A program made the position numbers and the translations under genes. Below the pieces are notes generated by a model. It saw only the letters and a list, made by a program, of their open reading frames with translations, had not been told where the DNA came from and did not search any database. From contig NZ_LQPH01000086.1 in NCBI RefSeq assembly GCF_002102255.1, forward strand, positions 1 to 64,000: a stretch of 64,000 bases of DNA, in the 5' to 3' direction. Positions within the stretch are counted from its first letter, which is position 1, and every line of letters starts with the position of its first letter. This document shows positions 42,616 through 50,538 of this stretch, in pieces. The DNA is from Mycobacterium nebraskense (GTDB lineage Bacteria > Actinomycetota > Actinomycetes > Mycobacteriales > Mycobacteriaceae).

Positions 42616-43050
42616 CTAACTCTCCTCGGCCGGTCGGAACGCGAACGTCAGCAGCGACTGACCGTCGGCGGTCTCCAGGGTGGTGGTGGTCGAGACCAGG
42701 CGCTGGCCGATCCGCAGTTCATCGGCAGTCGCGTCGACGATCAGCGTCTCCACCAGCACGCCCTCGGCCAGCTCGACGAAGCCCACCACATACGGCTGGA
42801 ACACTTTCGGATCCCGATTGCCCTTGTAGGGCAGCGGTGGCGGGAACTCCTGCGTTGTATAGGTGTACAACGTTCCCGCGGTAGACAATTCGATCGGCTC
42901 GATGTCCTGCTGAATGTCGGAGTCGCCGTCGAACAGCTCGGGCCGCTCTGCAGGGAACTTCACCGCACCCGACGAACGCCTGCGCGACGCGAACAGCACC
43001 GCACGGCCGCCGTCGACCCGGAACAGTCCCTCGGTGATCAGTGCGGTCAT
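42616..43050 (-). CDS. DUF35 OB-fold (acyl-CoA-binding, ChsH2-like) protein without Zn cysteines
   Basis: This 144-residue OB-fold protein has LFASRRRSSGAVKFPAERPE, GTLYTYTTQEFPPPLPYKG and YVVGFVELAEGVLVETLIVD, the DUF35 pattern. The rubredoxin-like zinc ribbon normally has Cys where RRRSSG is seen; no Cys remains. In the ChsH1-ChsH2/Ltp2 system a DUF35 domain joins a thiolase-like aldolase to its hydratase. Here ATG 43050 follows the thiolase stop with 1-nt spacing, while an Ltp2-like aldolase and a MaoC hydratase lie in the divergent operon, so a similar complex is possible. Confidence 0.8.
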   Translation of the reverse strand: MTALITEGLFRVDGGRAVLFASRRRSSGAVKFPAERPELFDGDSDIQQDIEPIELSTAGTLYTYTTQEFPPPLPYKGNRDPKVFQPYVVGFVELAEGVLVETLIVDATADELRIGQRLVSTTTTLETADGQSLLTFAFRPAEES

Positions 43051-43051
43051 C

Positions 43052-44239
43052 TCAGGCCACCTCAATGACCATCGCGGCACCCATACCACCGCCGGCGCAC
43101 ATTGACAGCACGCCGATACCCCCACCGCGCCTGCGCAATTCGTAGATCGCCGAGGTGACCATGCGGGCGCCGGTTGCGGCGATCGGGTGGCCCAGGCTGA
43201 TGCCCGAGCCGTAGACGTTGACGATCTCCTCGTCGAGACCGAGTTCGCGCGCACACGCCACCGCCTGAGCGGCGAACGCCTCGTTGATTTCGAATAGTGC
43301 GACATCCTCGAGCTTGCGGCCCGCCAACTCGAGCGCCTTCGGGATAGCTTTGATCGGCCCGCTGCCGGTCCGCGTCGGGTCCAGTCCGACCTGCGTCCAG
43401 GACAGCACGCTTGCCAGCACATCCTGCTGGGTGTCCGGGCTGGCCAGCGCGACCACTGCCGCGGCATCGTTGATCCCGGAGGAGTTTCCTGCCGTCACGG
43501 TGAAGCCTTCGATCTCAGGATGCAGCACCTTCAGCCCGGCAAGCGACTCCATCGAACTCCCGCGCCGTGGATGCTCGTCCTCGGCGAAGGTAATCACGCT
43601 GCCGTCGGCCTGGGGCACCTGGAGCGGGATGATCTCGTCGGTGAACGCCCCGGTGTCGATGGCCCTGATCGCGCGCTGATGGCTGCGCAGCGCCCAATTG
43701 TCCTGGTCCTCGCGGGTGATCCCGTACTGAAGGTTGCAGTTGTGCGCGACGGTGATGGACATGTCCATGGCGGGCGCTTCCGCAGTCGGCGGATGCGACT
43801 CGGGGAACCACTGCGCGTAGTCCTCGGGCGACTTGCCTGCGGTGAAGAGCTTGCGCTTCTGCATGATTGGGCCGGTCGACAGCGACTCCATACCGCCGGC
43901 CAGGATGGCGCGGCTCATCCCGGACGCGATCTGCCCGGCGCCCACGGCGATGGCCGAAAGACTCGATGCGCACTGGCGGTTGACGGCGAGCCCGGGAATG
44001 TCGAGCATGCCGAGGGCCACCGCGATGTAGCGGGCACTGTCGCCGCCGCCCTGCATGCTCTCGGCCAGCACCAGGTCGTCGAAGTCCGCCGCGTCCAGTC
44101 CGGAGCGTTCGACGACGGCCTGCACGACGGGTTTGGCGAGCTCGATCGCCGGCATGTTGGCCAGCGTGCCCTTGCGCGCCGTTCCGATCGGTGTGCGGGC
44201 AGCGGCCACGATCGCTGCGCGGGACGTGGTGGTGGCCAT
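43052..44239 (-). CDS. Acetyl-CoA acyltransferase (FadA-type thiolase)
   Basis: This 395-residue classical thiolase has all four motifs: nucleophile NRQCASSLSAI, FEINEAFAAQ, SGISLGHPIAATGARM and the second Cys in VLSMCAGGGMG. It should cleave 3-ketoacyl-CoA to acetyl- or propionyl-CoA and a shortened acyl-CoA. ATG 44239 is preceded by GGGAGA. It leads the minus-strand operon with DUF35 and DUF2889 and is divergent from MaoC, with a palindrome at 44297 between them. Confidence 0.93.
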   Translation of the reverse strand: MATTTSRAAIVAAARTPIGTARKGTLANMPAIELAKPVVQAVVERSGLDAADFDDLVLAESMQGGGDSARYIAVALGMLDIPGLAVNRQCASSLSAIAVGAGQIASGMSRAILAGGMESLSTGPIMQKRKLFTAGKSPEDYAQWFPESHPPTAEAPAMDMSITVAHNCNLQYGITREDQDNWALRSHQRAIRAIDTGAFTDEIIPLQVPQADGSVITFAEDEHPRRGSSMESLAGLKVLHPEIEGFTVTAGNSSGINDAAAVVALASPDTQQDVLASVLSWTQVGLDPTRTGSGPIKAIPKALELAGRKLEDVALFEINEAFAAQAVACARELGLDEEIVNVYGSGISLGHPIAATGARMVTSAIYELRRRGGGIGVLSMCAGGGMGAAMVIEVA

Positions 44240-44296
44240 GTGTCTCCCAAGATCGTTAGAGTTGACGGGCTGCTTGCCCGACGAGCGACGCCAGTC

Positions 44297-44322
44297 TATA
44301 CCGTTAAATAGATATCGGTATA
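44297..44322. promoter_or_regulatory. TATACCG-N12-CGGTATA palindrome
   Basis: A perfect 7-bp inverted repeat with a 12-bp AT-rich spacer lies in the 110-bp gap between divergent starts at 44239 (-) and 44350 (+). With the base before it, the left arm reads CTATACC, one mismatch from the CTATAAC heptamer at 14223, 22615 and 35567. It is a candidate operator controlling both operons. Confidence 0.5.
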
Positions 44323-44349
44323 TCGGCGCAGGCGACGTTGGGAGCAGCG

Positions 44350-44808
44350 GTGAAAATGATCAGGTCCGTGGACGATGCACTCGCGACGATCGGTGAGGAA
44401 CTGGGCGTCAGCCGGTGGGTGGAAATCGACCAGAGCCGGATCGACGCCTTCGCCGACGTCACGATGGATCATCAGTGGATCCACGTCGATGTCGAGAAGG
44501 CCGAGGCCGAAAGTCCTTACGGCGCAACGATCGCGCACGGCTTTCTCACGCTCTCGCTCATCCCCGGTGTGAGCAAGGACAACTACCGCGTCGAGAACGC
44601 CAAGATGGGCATCAACTACGGCCTGAACAAGGTGCGATTCCTGTCCGCGGTCACCGCCGGTAGCCGCATCCGAGTCCGGTCCGAGCTCGCCGACGCCACC
44701 AAGGTCGCCGACGACACCGTGAACCTGACCGTGCGACACACCGTCGAGATCGATGGAGTCGACAAACCGGCCGCCGTGGCCGAACTGATCGCGCGGTTCG
44801 TATGGTGA
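44350..44808 (+). CDS. MaoC-like (R)-specific enoyl-CoA hydratase
   Basis: This protein of about 152 residues has the hydratase-2 motif FADVTMDHQWIHVD, with the catalytic Asp and His, followed by SPYGATIAHGFLTLSLIP. It is a NodN/MaoC-type single hotdog that hydrates trans-2-enoyl-CoA. GTG 44350 is favoured because GGAG lies 6 nt upstream; TTG 44338 and ATG 44356 are alternatives. Its stop overlaps the Ltp2-like gene start. A hydratase feeding a retro-aldolase matches the ChsH1-ChsH2-Ltp2 logic of steroid side-chain removal. Confidence 0.85.
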   Translation: MKMIRSVDDALATIGEELGVSRWVEIDQSRIDAFADVTMDHQWIHVDVEKAEAESPYGATIAHGFLTLSLIPGVSKDNYRVENAKMGINYGLNKVRFLSAVTAGSRIRVRSELADATKVADDTVNLTVRHTVEIDGVDKPAAVAELIARFVW

Positions 44809-45998
44809 CCGGTGGTCCGTTCGACGGCAAGGCCGTCCTGACCGGAGCGGGTAAGTCGCAGGTCGGCCGCAGGCTGGGCCGGACGGGATTGGACCTCACC
44901 CTCGAGGCTGTGCTGCGGGCGATCGCCGACGCCGGGCTGAGCGTCGACGACGTAGACGGGATCGCGAGTTACCCGGGACCGGGTGTGCCGGACGCGGGGT
45001 TCTCCGGAGCGACCGTCCAAGAGGTCCGCAACGCACTCGGACTGCGCACCCGCTGGTACGTCTCCGCGATGGAGACAGCGGGGCAGATCGGCCCGGCGAT
45101 CGAGGCCTGCATGGCGGTCAGTCTCGGGCTGGCCAACCACGTCGTGGTCTACCGGTCGGTATGGGAATCCACCGCCGCGCAACAAGCCGGCGGCGGTCGG
45201 GCCTCGGTGCTGTTCGGCGGCGGGGAATTGCCCCCGCACCTGGAATGGACGGCGCCCTTTGGCGCACTGTCGGCGGCGAACTGGCTGGCGATGCCCGCCC
45301 AGCGCTACATGCACGACTTCGGCCTGACCCGCGAGCACCTCGGCCGCATCGCGATCAACGCCCGCACCAACGCCGGACTCAATCCCGATGCGGTCTATCG
45401 CGAACCGATGACGATGGACGACTACCTCGGTGCGCGGATGATCTCCGAGCCGCTGTGCCTCTATGACTGCGATGTGCCCTGCGACGGCGCCACCGCCGTG
45501 ATCGTGTCGCGCCGTGACGCCGCCAACGGCCTGCCGCGACACCCGCTGACGGTGGAGTCCGTCGGGCCCGGGATGTTCGAGCGGGCGACCTGGGATCAGC
45601 GCGGCGACATCACCACGATGGCGGCGCACGATTCGGCGGCCACGCTGTGGGAGCACACCACCCTGACTCCCGCCGATGTCGACATGGCCCAGCTCTACGA
45701 CGGCTTCTCCTTCCTGACCGTCATGTGGCTGGAAGCGATGGGCTTCTGCGAGCACGGCAAGGTCGGCGAATTCGTCGGCGACGGTTCGTCTATCGCACTG
45801 GACAGTTCGCTGCCGATCAACACCAGCGGCGGTCAACTCTCCGGCGGGCGACTACACGGAATGGGCTTCCTGCACGAGGCATGTGTGCAGTTGTGGGGCG
45901 AGGGCGGCGATCGGCAGGCGCCCCGCACCCCCGAGGTGGTGGCAGTCGGTGTGGGCGGCGGGCCGGTGGCTGGATCGATGCTGCTGAGTAGCCGGTAA
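44802..45998 (+). CDS. Ltp2-like thiolase-fold retro-aldolase
   Basis: This 398-residue thiolase-superfamily protein lacks the nucleophilic Cys (the site reads YVSAMETAGQIG) and the thiolase His motifs. It has instead QLYDGFSFLTVMWLEAMGFC and INTSGGQLSGGRLHGMGFLH, the segments found in Ltp2-type lyases that split a beta-hydroxyacyl-CoA of steroid side chains by retro-aldol cleavage, with Tyr as a catalytic residue. Such enzymes need a DUF35 partner, and a separate DUF35 gene lies in the divergent operon (42616). ATG 44802 overlaps the MaoC stop by 7 nt. The ligase follows 3 nt later. Confidence 0.8.
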   Translation: MVTGGPFDGKAVLTGAGKSQVGRRLGRTGLDLTLEAVLRAIADAGLSVDDVDGIASYPGPGVPDAGFSGATVQEVRNALGLRTRWYVSAMETAGQIGPAIEACMAVSLGLANHVVVYRSVWESTAAQQAGGGRASVLFGGGELPPHLEWTAPFGALSAANWLAMPAQRYMHDFGLTREHLGRIAINARTNAGLNPDAVYREPMTMDDYLGARMISEPLCLYDCDVPCDGATAVIVSRRDAANGLPRHPLTVESVGPGMFERATWDQRGDITTMAAHDSAATLWEHTTLTPADVDMAQLYDGFSFLTVMWLEAMGFCEHGKVGEFVGDGSSIALDSSLPINTSGGQLSGGRLHGMGFLHEACVQLWGEGGDRQAPRTPEVVAVGVGGGPVAGSMLLSSR

Positions 45999-46001
45999 CT
46001 C

Positions 46002-47564
46002 ATGTCGAGGGCCGAAGTCGACGACATGACGCTCGGTGACATCGTGACCGACAACGCAGCCCGCTTTCCCGACGTCGTCGCCTACCGGTACGGCCAGCGC
46101 ACCGTGACCCACGCACAATTACGGGACCGGGCGGTCCGATTGGTGTCGGCGATGGCCGCGGCAGGGGTGAGGCGCCAGGACCGCATCGCAGTGTTGAGCC
46201 GCAACAGCATCGAGTTCGGCGAACTGAACGCAGCCGCCCAACTCGGCGGAATTATCATGGCCACCATCAACTTTCGGCTTTCGCCTCCCGAGATGGATGA
46301 TGCGCTGCGGCGCGTCGCCCCGTCGATCGTGTTCTGCGCCGCCGAGTTCGTGCCGGTGATCGGCGATCTCATCGCGGATATGCCGTCGCCACCGATGTTG
46401 GTGGTCATCGGCGGACAAGCTCCGCAGGGGATCACGGGCTACGAACGATTTGTGGAGGAAGGCGGTAGCGGCGAGCCCGAGTTCGTGGCCCGGCCTGACG
46501 ACATCGCGTATCTGCTGTTCACCAGCGGCACGACCGGCGCATCCAAGTGCTGCATCCTCGGACAGCGAGAGATGCGCCGGGTCGCATTCACGATGAACAA
46601 CGAGATGCGTTGCGGCAGCGCCGATCGCGGGCTGATCAATATGCCGATGTTCCACTTCGGTGCGCTTGGGATTATCGGTGGACTGCATGCTCGAGGCGGA
46701 ACCGTGGTGCTGCAGCAACAGTTCGACGCGGCCGATGCGGTGCGGCTGATCGCCGACGAGCGCATCACGGTGCTGCATCTGGCGCCGGTCATGCTCAGGG
46801 CGCTCCTCGATGAGGTGAGCGATCGCTTGGCGGTGGAATCGGTTCGCACGGTGGTCTATTCGGCCGCGCCGATGACCGCGGCTATCCTGCGGCGGGCACT
46901 CGCCGTTCTGCCGGACGCGGGTTTCCTCAACCTTTACGGACAGACGGAAGTCATTGTCTCTGGACTGCCCCGGGAACTGCACATCCTCGACGACCCCAAC
47001 GCTGCCGAGCGGCTGAGCTCGGTTGGCTTCCCATTTCCCGACACCCGGGTACGTGTGGTCGGTGCGGACGGTGGCGTCCTGCCCGTGGGGCAGGCAGGTG
47101 AGATCGTCGTGCGGTCCGACTCGATGTTCCGCGGCTACTGGCAGGACGCGGCGGCAACGCAGGCGACGCTGCGGGACGGGTGGTGTCGCACCGGCGACAT
47201 GGGTCGACTGGACGAGCGCGGGCTGCTCTATTTGATGGACCGCAAGAAGGACGTGATCATCAGCGGCGGGGAGAATATTTATTCGCCCGAGGTCGAGGAT
47301 GCAGTCAGTGCGGTTGACGGGGTGGCCGCTTGCGCCGTCGTCGGGGTGCCCGACGACAAGTGGGGCGAGGCGGTCTGCGCCGTTGTGGTGCCGCGCGGCG
47401 GTGCGTCGCCGACGCTGGAAATGGTGCAAGAGGGGGTCCGGCAGCGGTTGGCGCGCTACAAGGTGCCTCGTCGACTGGTGTTGGTCGCCGATCTGCCTGT
47501 ACTGGCCAGCGGCAAGGTGGACAAGAAGCGACTGCGCGCCGAGCTGAAGGCCGCCGCCGGCTGA
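46002..47564 (+). CDS. AMP-forming acyl-CoA ligase (FadD-type)
   Basis: This 520-residue ANL ligase has the P-loop LFTSGTTGASKCCIL (Ser-Lys in place of Pro-Lys), the adenine region NLYGQTEVIVSG, CRTGDMGRLDERGLLYLMDR with KDVIISGGENIYSPEVED, and catalytic Lys in LASGKVDKKRL. It activates an acid, presumably the substrate of the MaoC/Ltp2-like pathway in the same operon. ATG 46002 follows the Ltp2-like stop by 3 nt. It ends 10 nt before the convergent tandem TetR gene. Confidence 0.9.
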   Translation: MSRAEVDDMTLGDIVTDNAARFPDVVAYRYGQRTVTHAQLRDRAVRLVSAMAAAGVRRQDRIAVLSRNSIEFGELNAAAQLGGIIMATINFRLSPPEMDDALRRVAPSIVFCAAEFVPVIGDLIADMPSPPMLVVIGGQAPQGITGYERFVEEGGSGEPEFVARPDDIAYLLFTSGTTGASKCCILGQREMRRVAFTMNNEMRCGSADRGLINMPMFHFGALGIIGGLHARGGTVVLQQQFDAADAVRLIADERITVLHLAPVMLRALLDEVSDRLAVESVRTVVYSAAPMTAAILRRALAVLPDAGFLNLYGQTEVIVSGLPRELHILDDPNAAERLSSVGFPFPDTRVRVVGADGGVLPVGQAGEIVVRSDSMFRGYWQDAAATQATLRDGWCRTGDMGRLDERGLLYLMDRKKDVIISGGENIYSPEVEDAVSAVDGVAACAVVGVPDDKWGEAVCAVVVPRGGASPTLEMVQEGVRQRLARYKVPRRLVLVADLPVLASGKVDKKRLRAELKAAAG

Positions 47565-47574
47565 GCTCCTATGT

Positions 47575-48906
47575 TCACGCTTCACGCAGGAGCGAACGGC
47601 GCAACAGCTTGACCATCAACTCAGCGGCCTGCTCGTCGCTGTTCGGTCCGCTAGCCCCCGTCGGCTCGGACATCCGGCCCAGGACCGCCACGAACACCGC
47701 GCCTGCCACGTCAGCGTCGATGCCGGGCGGCAGGTCGACGGTGGACAACAACGCGGCAACCGCCTGGAAAATCGCGCCAATACCGTGGTCCACATCGGCG
47801 TTGGAGAGCTGTTCTGCGACCGCGCCGTCGAACCACGCCCGGATCACGCCGCGGTAGGTGCGATGGAATCGGACGTAGCCAAGCATCCATTCGGTCAGCG
47901 AATCCGCGGCCTTGGCAGGCAGGGCGGCGGCGTGCTTCTCGATCTCAGCGACCGCTCGGCGGGTCAGTTCGGCCAGGATCTTGTCCTTGGTGCTGAAGTA
48001 CCGGTACAAGGTCGCGCGGCTGACATCGGCGGCGGCCGCGATCTCCTCCATGCCGATGGCGTAGTAGCCGCGTTCGGCGAACAACGCCGAACTGACCGAC
48101 AGCACATCCTGCGGAATCGGCGATCCCGAAGCCTCGACGGCCGCCGGTGTCGCCGCGGCATAGTCGAGGGCGCGGGGCGTGGTTCGTGCGCATCCGTCTC
48201 TTGCCGGTGCTACCACCTGCAACACGTCGGCTGGGGTCTCGGGGAACAGCATCAGCTGCAATGCACCGGTCAACGACCACGTCACGGTCGCGCGAGCGGG
48301 CAAAGGGAGCATGTCCCGGTACCGGTAGAGGTGAACCATGTGGGGGATCCGCCCGAGTGCTGCGGCCGCATCGTCGGCTTCCAGATCCCGCAGGCGTGTC
48401 CGCCGCAGCCGATCGGTGACGGTCTGATGGAACTGGGCGGCGGCCGAGCTGGCATCGATGACGGCCAACCCGGTGGCCGTGCCGATGCCCGGAAACTCGG
48501 CGAACACCGCTGCGTGGGCGTCGTAGATATCCGCCCATGCGACGAGCCAACGGTGCAGCGCATCCACTCCGTCGACTGTCGGGCCGAGTTCACCGAGGTG
48601 TTCACCGTGTGCCAGCACGTCGCGTTCGGCCAGCGCACTCAGTTCGCGGAAGATCTCTTCCTTGCCCGCGAAGTATTGATACACGGTCGCACGAGAGGCG
48701 CCGGCCGTCTTCGCGATGGCGTCAAGTGAGGTGGCGTGAAATCCGTTGGCCAGGAACACTTCCGCGGCGGATCCCAGTATGCGCTCGCGGGTGTGCAGGC
48801 CGCGGCGTCCCACACCGTGATTGGCGGCGGGGGCATAGCCGGAGCGTCGCAACTTGTCGGGAGTGCGGGCCATGTGTGAATTATCCGTCCGCGCCGACAC
48901 GCTCAT
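47575..48906 (-). CDS. Tandem TetR regulator, two TetR units in one chain
   Basis: This 443-residue protein has two complete TetR halves. The first HTH is at about residues 40-90 (TSLDAIAKTAGASRATVYQY) and the second at about 250-300 (IGMEEIAAAADVSRATLYRY); each is followed by an alpha-helical ligand domain. The layout is that of Mce3R of M. tuberculosis, a single-chain TetR pseudo-dimer, although overall sequence likeness is not evident. Two different HTHs would favour asymmetric operators. The start overlaps the stop of a 104-residue protein gene (ATGA). The operon is divergent from the amidohydrolase at 49339, whose promoter contains direct repeats. Confidence 0.9.
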   Translation of the reverse strand: MSVSARTDNSHMARTPDKLRRSGYAPAANHGVGRRGLHTRERILGSAAEVFLANGFHATSLDAIAKTAGASRATVYQYFAGKEEIFRELSALAERDVLAHGEHLGELGPTVDGVDALHRWLVAWADIYDAHAAVFAEFPGIGTATGLAVIDASSAAAQFHQTVTDRLRRTRLRDLEADDAAAALGRIPHMVHLYRYRDMLPLPARATVTWSLTGALQLMLFPETPADVLQVVAPARDGCARTTPRALDYAAATPAAVEASGSPIPQDVLSVSSALFAERGYYAIGMEEIAAAADVSRATLYRYFSTKDKILAELTRRAVAEIEKHAAALPAKAADSLTEWMLGYVRFHRTYRGVIRAWFDGAVAEQLSNADVDHGIGAIFQAVAALLSTVDLPPGIDADVAGAVFVAVLGRMSEPTGASGPNSDEQAAELMVKLLRRSLLREA

Positions 48907-49217
48907 CGGGCCGACGGCGCTCCGGGCAGGTTGCGCTTGGCTTTGCCCGGATAGCCGAAGAACTTCTCGAAGTTGGCGTCGTTGATGGGCTGCGCGCTGT
49001 TGCGGGCTGCAGCGGACCGCAGTGCATCGAGGCGGGCCTGGGCCTTCTCGAGCGCCTCGACCGGCCCGGATTGCTGCAGGCCTTGCACCTCTCGCGCAGC
49101 CGCGGCGATTTCGAGGCGCAGTCGTTCGCCCGCTTCGCCGAAGGTCAACAGGTCGTGGTCGTCTTCATCGACCTTGTTCCGGCCTGCGTCTTCGGCGGGT
49201 CGGTCCGTGGATTCCAT
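48903..49217 (-). CDS. Small coiled-coil-like protein, function unknown
   Basis: This 104-residue protein starts MESTDRPAEDAGRNKVDEDD, continues with an amphipathic helical part (EAGERLRLEIAAAAREVQGL and EALEKAQARLDALR), and ends NDANFEKFFGYPGKAKRN. It looks like an acidic N-tail, a coiled coil and a short basic motif. ATG 49217 was chosen over 49289 because the longer form would cover the divergent promoter. It precedes and overlaps the tandem TetR gene, so it is co-expressed with it. I do not recognise the family; an accessory factor for the regulator is possible. Confidence 0.65.
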   Translation of the reverse strand: MESTDRPAEDAGRNKVDEDDHDLLTFGEAGERLRLEIAAAAREVQGLQQSGPVEALEKAQARLDALRSAAARNSAQPINDANFEKFFGYPGKAKRNLPGAPSAR

Positions 49218-49243
49218 GTCGCGCCTCTCAACTGCTGGACGAA

Positions 49244-49257
49244 TGTGGCTTGTGTCA
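49244..49257. promoter_or_regulatory. Half-conserved TGACAC-NN-GTGTCA site
   Basis: TGTGGC-TT-GTGTCA keeps the full right half of the palindrome seen at 39891 but only 3 of 6 bases on the left. It lies 27 nt upstream of the small-protein start at 49217, within the divergent promoter. Confidence 0.25.
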
Positions 49258-49270
49258 TATAGTCTGTGAG

Positions 49271-49323
49271 ACGAACCGTCAGAAAACAAGACGATATGTC
49301 AGAAAAATACGACCGATCGTCAG
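49271..49323 (+). repeat. Direct repeats in amidohydrolase promoter
   Basis: Two adjacent 20-bp units begin ACGAACCGTCAGAAAA (49271) and ACGATATGTCAGAAAA (49291); a third, partial unit carries GATCGTCAG (49315-49323). Spacing of GTCAG is 20 then 21 bp, two helical turns. The array ends 15 nt before the amidohydrolase ATG (49339), and GTCAGAA recurs at 51714 and 51802. The repeats are asymmetric, which suits the tandem TetR encoded by the divergent operon. Confidence 0.6.
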
Positions 49324-49338
49324 ATGCGAAGGAGCATC

Positions 49339-50538
49339 ATGCCGCTTCAGGATGACCACCAGATCGTGTCCGTTGATGACCACTTGGTCGAGCACCCACG
49401 CGTGTGGCAGGACAGGTTGCCGCAGAAATACCTCGAACAGGGCCCGCGCATCGTCGAGGAAAACGGCATGCATCTGTGGCACTACGACGGTCAGGTCTTC
49501 CCGACCATCGGCCTGAACGCGGTCGCCGGCAAACCGCCCGAGGAGTGGGGCATGGATCCCGTCCGCTACGAGGACATGATTCCGGGCTGCTACGACCCGG
49601 TCGCGCGGGTCGCCGACATGGACCTCGACGGTGTGCAGTCGGCATTGTGCTTCCCGTCGTTCCCGGGATTCGGCGGCGGCACGTTCCAGCGTGCCGAGGA
49701 CAAGGACCTGGCACTGTTGTGCGTCAAGGCGTGGAACGACTTCTACATCGACGAGTGGTGCGCGGTGGCGCCCGAGCGCTACATCCCGCTGGCGATCCTG
49801 CCGACATGGGATATCGACGCATGTGTGGCCGAGGCAGAGCGCGTCGCCGCCAAGGGTGCGCGCACGATCTCGTTCCCGGACAGCCCGGTGCCGCTCGGTC
49901 TGCCGTCATTCCACTCCGATCACTGGGACGGCTTGTGGCGGGTCTGCTCGGACGCCAAGATGCCGGTGTCGCTGCACTTCGGGTCCGGCTCGTTCGTGCC
50001 GGGTTTCTCGTTCTCGACGATCAAGCCGGTCCCGGGTCAGATGGCGGTGCCCGACGCACCGTTCGCGGTCGCGACGGCACTATTCTCCACGAACCTGATG
50101 TGGTCCACGGTCGACCTGCTGTTCTCCGGCAAGCTGCAGCAGTTCCCGGATCTCCAGATCTCGCTCGCTGAGGGCGGCATCGGTTGGGTGCCTTACATCC
50201 TCGAGCGAACCGACTACGTGTGGGAGCGGCACCGCTACTACCAGAAGATTGACTTCGACACCCGGCCTTCGGATCTGTTCCGCAAGCACTTCTGGGGATG
50301 CTTCATCGACGACGAGCACGGCCTGACGAACCGGCACAGCATCGGCATCGACCGGATCATGCTCGAGATCGACTTCCCGCACAGCGACTCCAACTGGCCG
50401 AACTCGCGCAAGCGGGCAGCCGAGGTCCTTGCCGACGTGCCCGACGACGAGTGCAGGCTGATCGTCGAGGAGAACGCCCGCCGGATGCTCAACTTCCCGC
50501 GGGTGGGTGCGGTCGATCGGCAACTCGCCGGCGTCTAG
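49339..50538 (+). CDS. Amidohydrolase-2 family metal-dependent hydrolase
   Basis: This 399-residue TIM-barrel protein has VSVDDHLVEHP with the metal-binding DxH-type site, PVSLHFGSGS in the centre and IMLEIDFPHSDSNWP with the conserved Asp near the C-terminus. Relatives decarboxylate or hydrolyse ring-cleavage products. ATG 49339 is selected because GAAGGAG sits directly before it; an earlier ATG at 49324 lies within that site. It is divergent from the tandem TetR operon and its stop overlaps the convergent ACAD by 4 nt. It is only distantly similar to the amidohydrolase at 38608. Confidence 0.88.
   Translation: MPLQDDHQIVSVDDHLVEHPRVWQDRLPQKYLEQGPRIVEENGMHLWHYDGQVFPTIGLNAVAGKPPEEWGMDPVRYEDMIPGCYDPVARVADMDLDGVQSALCFPSFPGFGGGTFQRAEDKDLALLCVKAWNDFYIDEWCAVAPERYIPLAILPTWDIDACVAEAERVAAKGARTISFPDSPVPLGLPSFHSDHWDGLWRVCSDAKMPVSLHFGSGSFVPGFSFSTIKPVPGQMAVPDAPFAVATALFSTNLMWSTVDLLFSGKLQQFPDLQISLAEGGIGWVPYILERTDYVWERHRYYQKIDFDTRPSDLFRKHFWGCFIDDEHGLTNRHSIGIDRIMLEIDFPHSDSNWPNSRKRAAEVLADVPDDECRLIVEENARRMLNFPRVGAVDRQLAGV

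Noticed and set aside
46119-47585. A 488-codon open frame on the minus strand opposite the ligase at 46002
   Set aside because: Shadow of a well-supported ligase gene; the translation is Arg/His/Pro-rich without domain motifs, as expected for antisense frames in GC-rich DNA.
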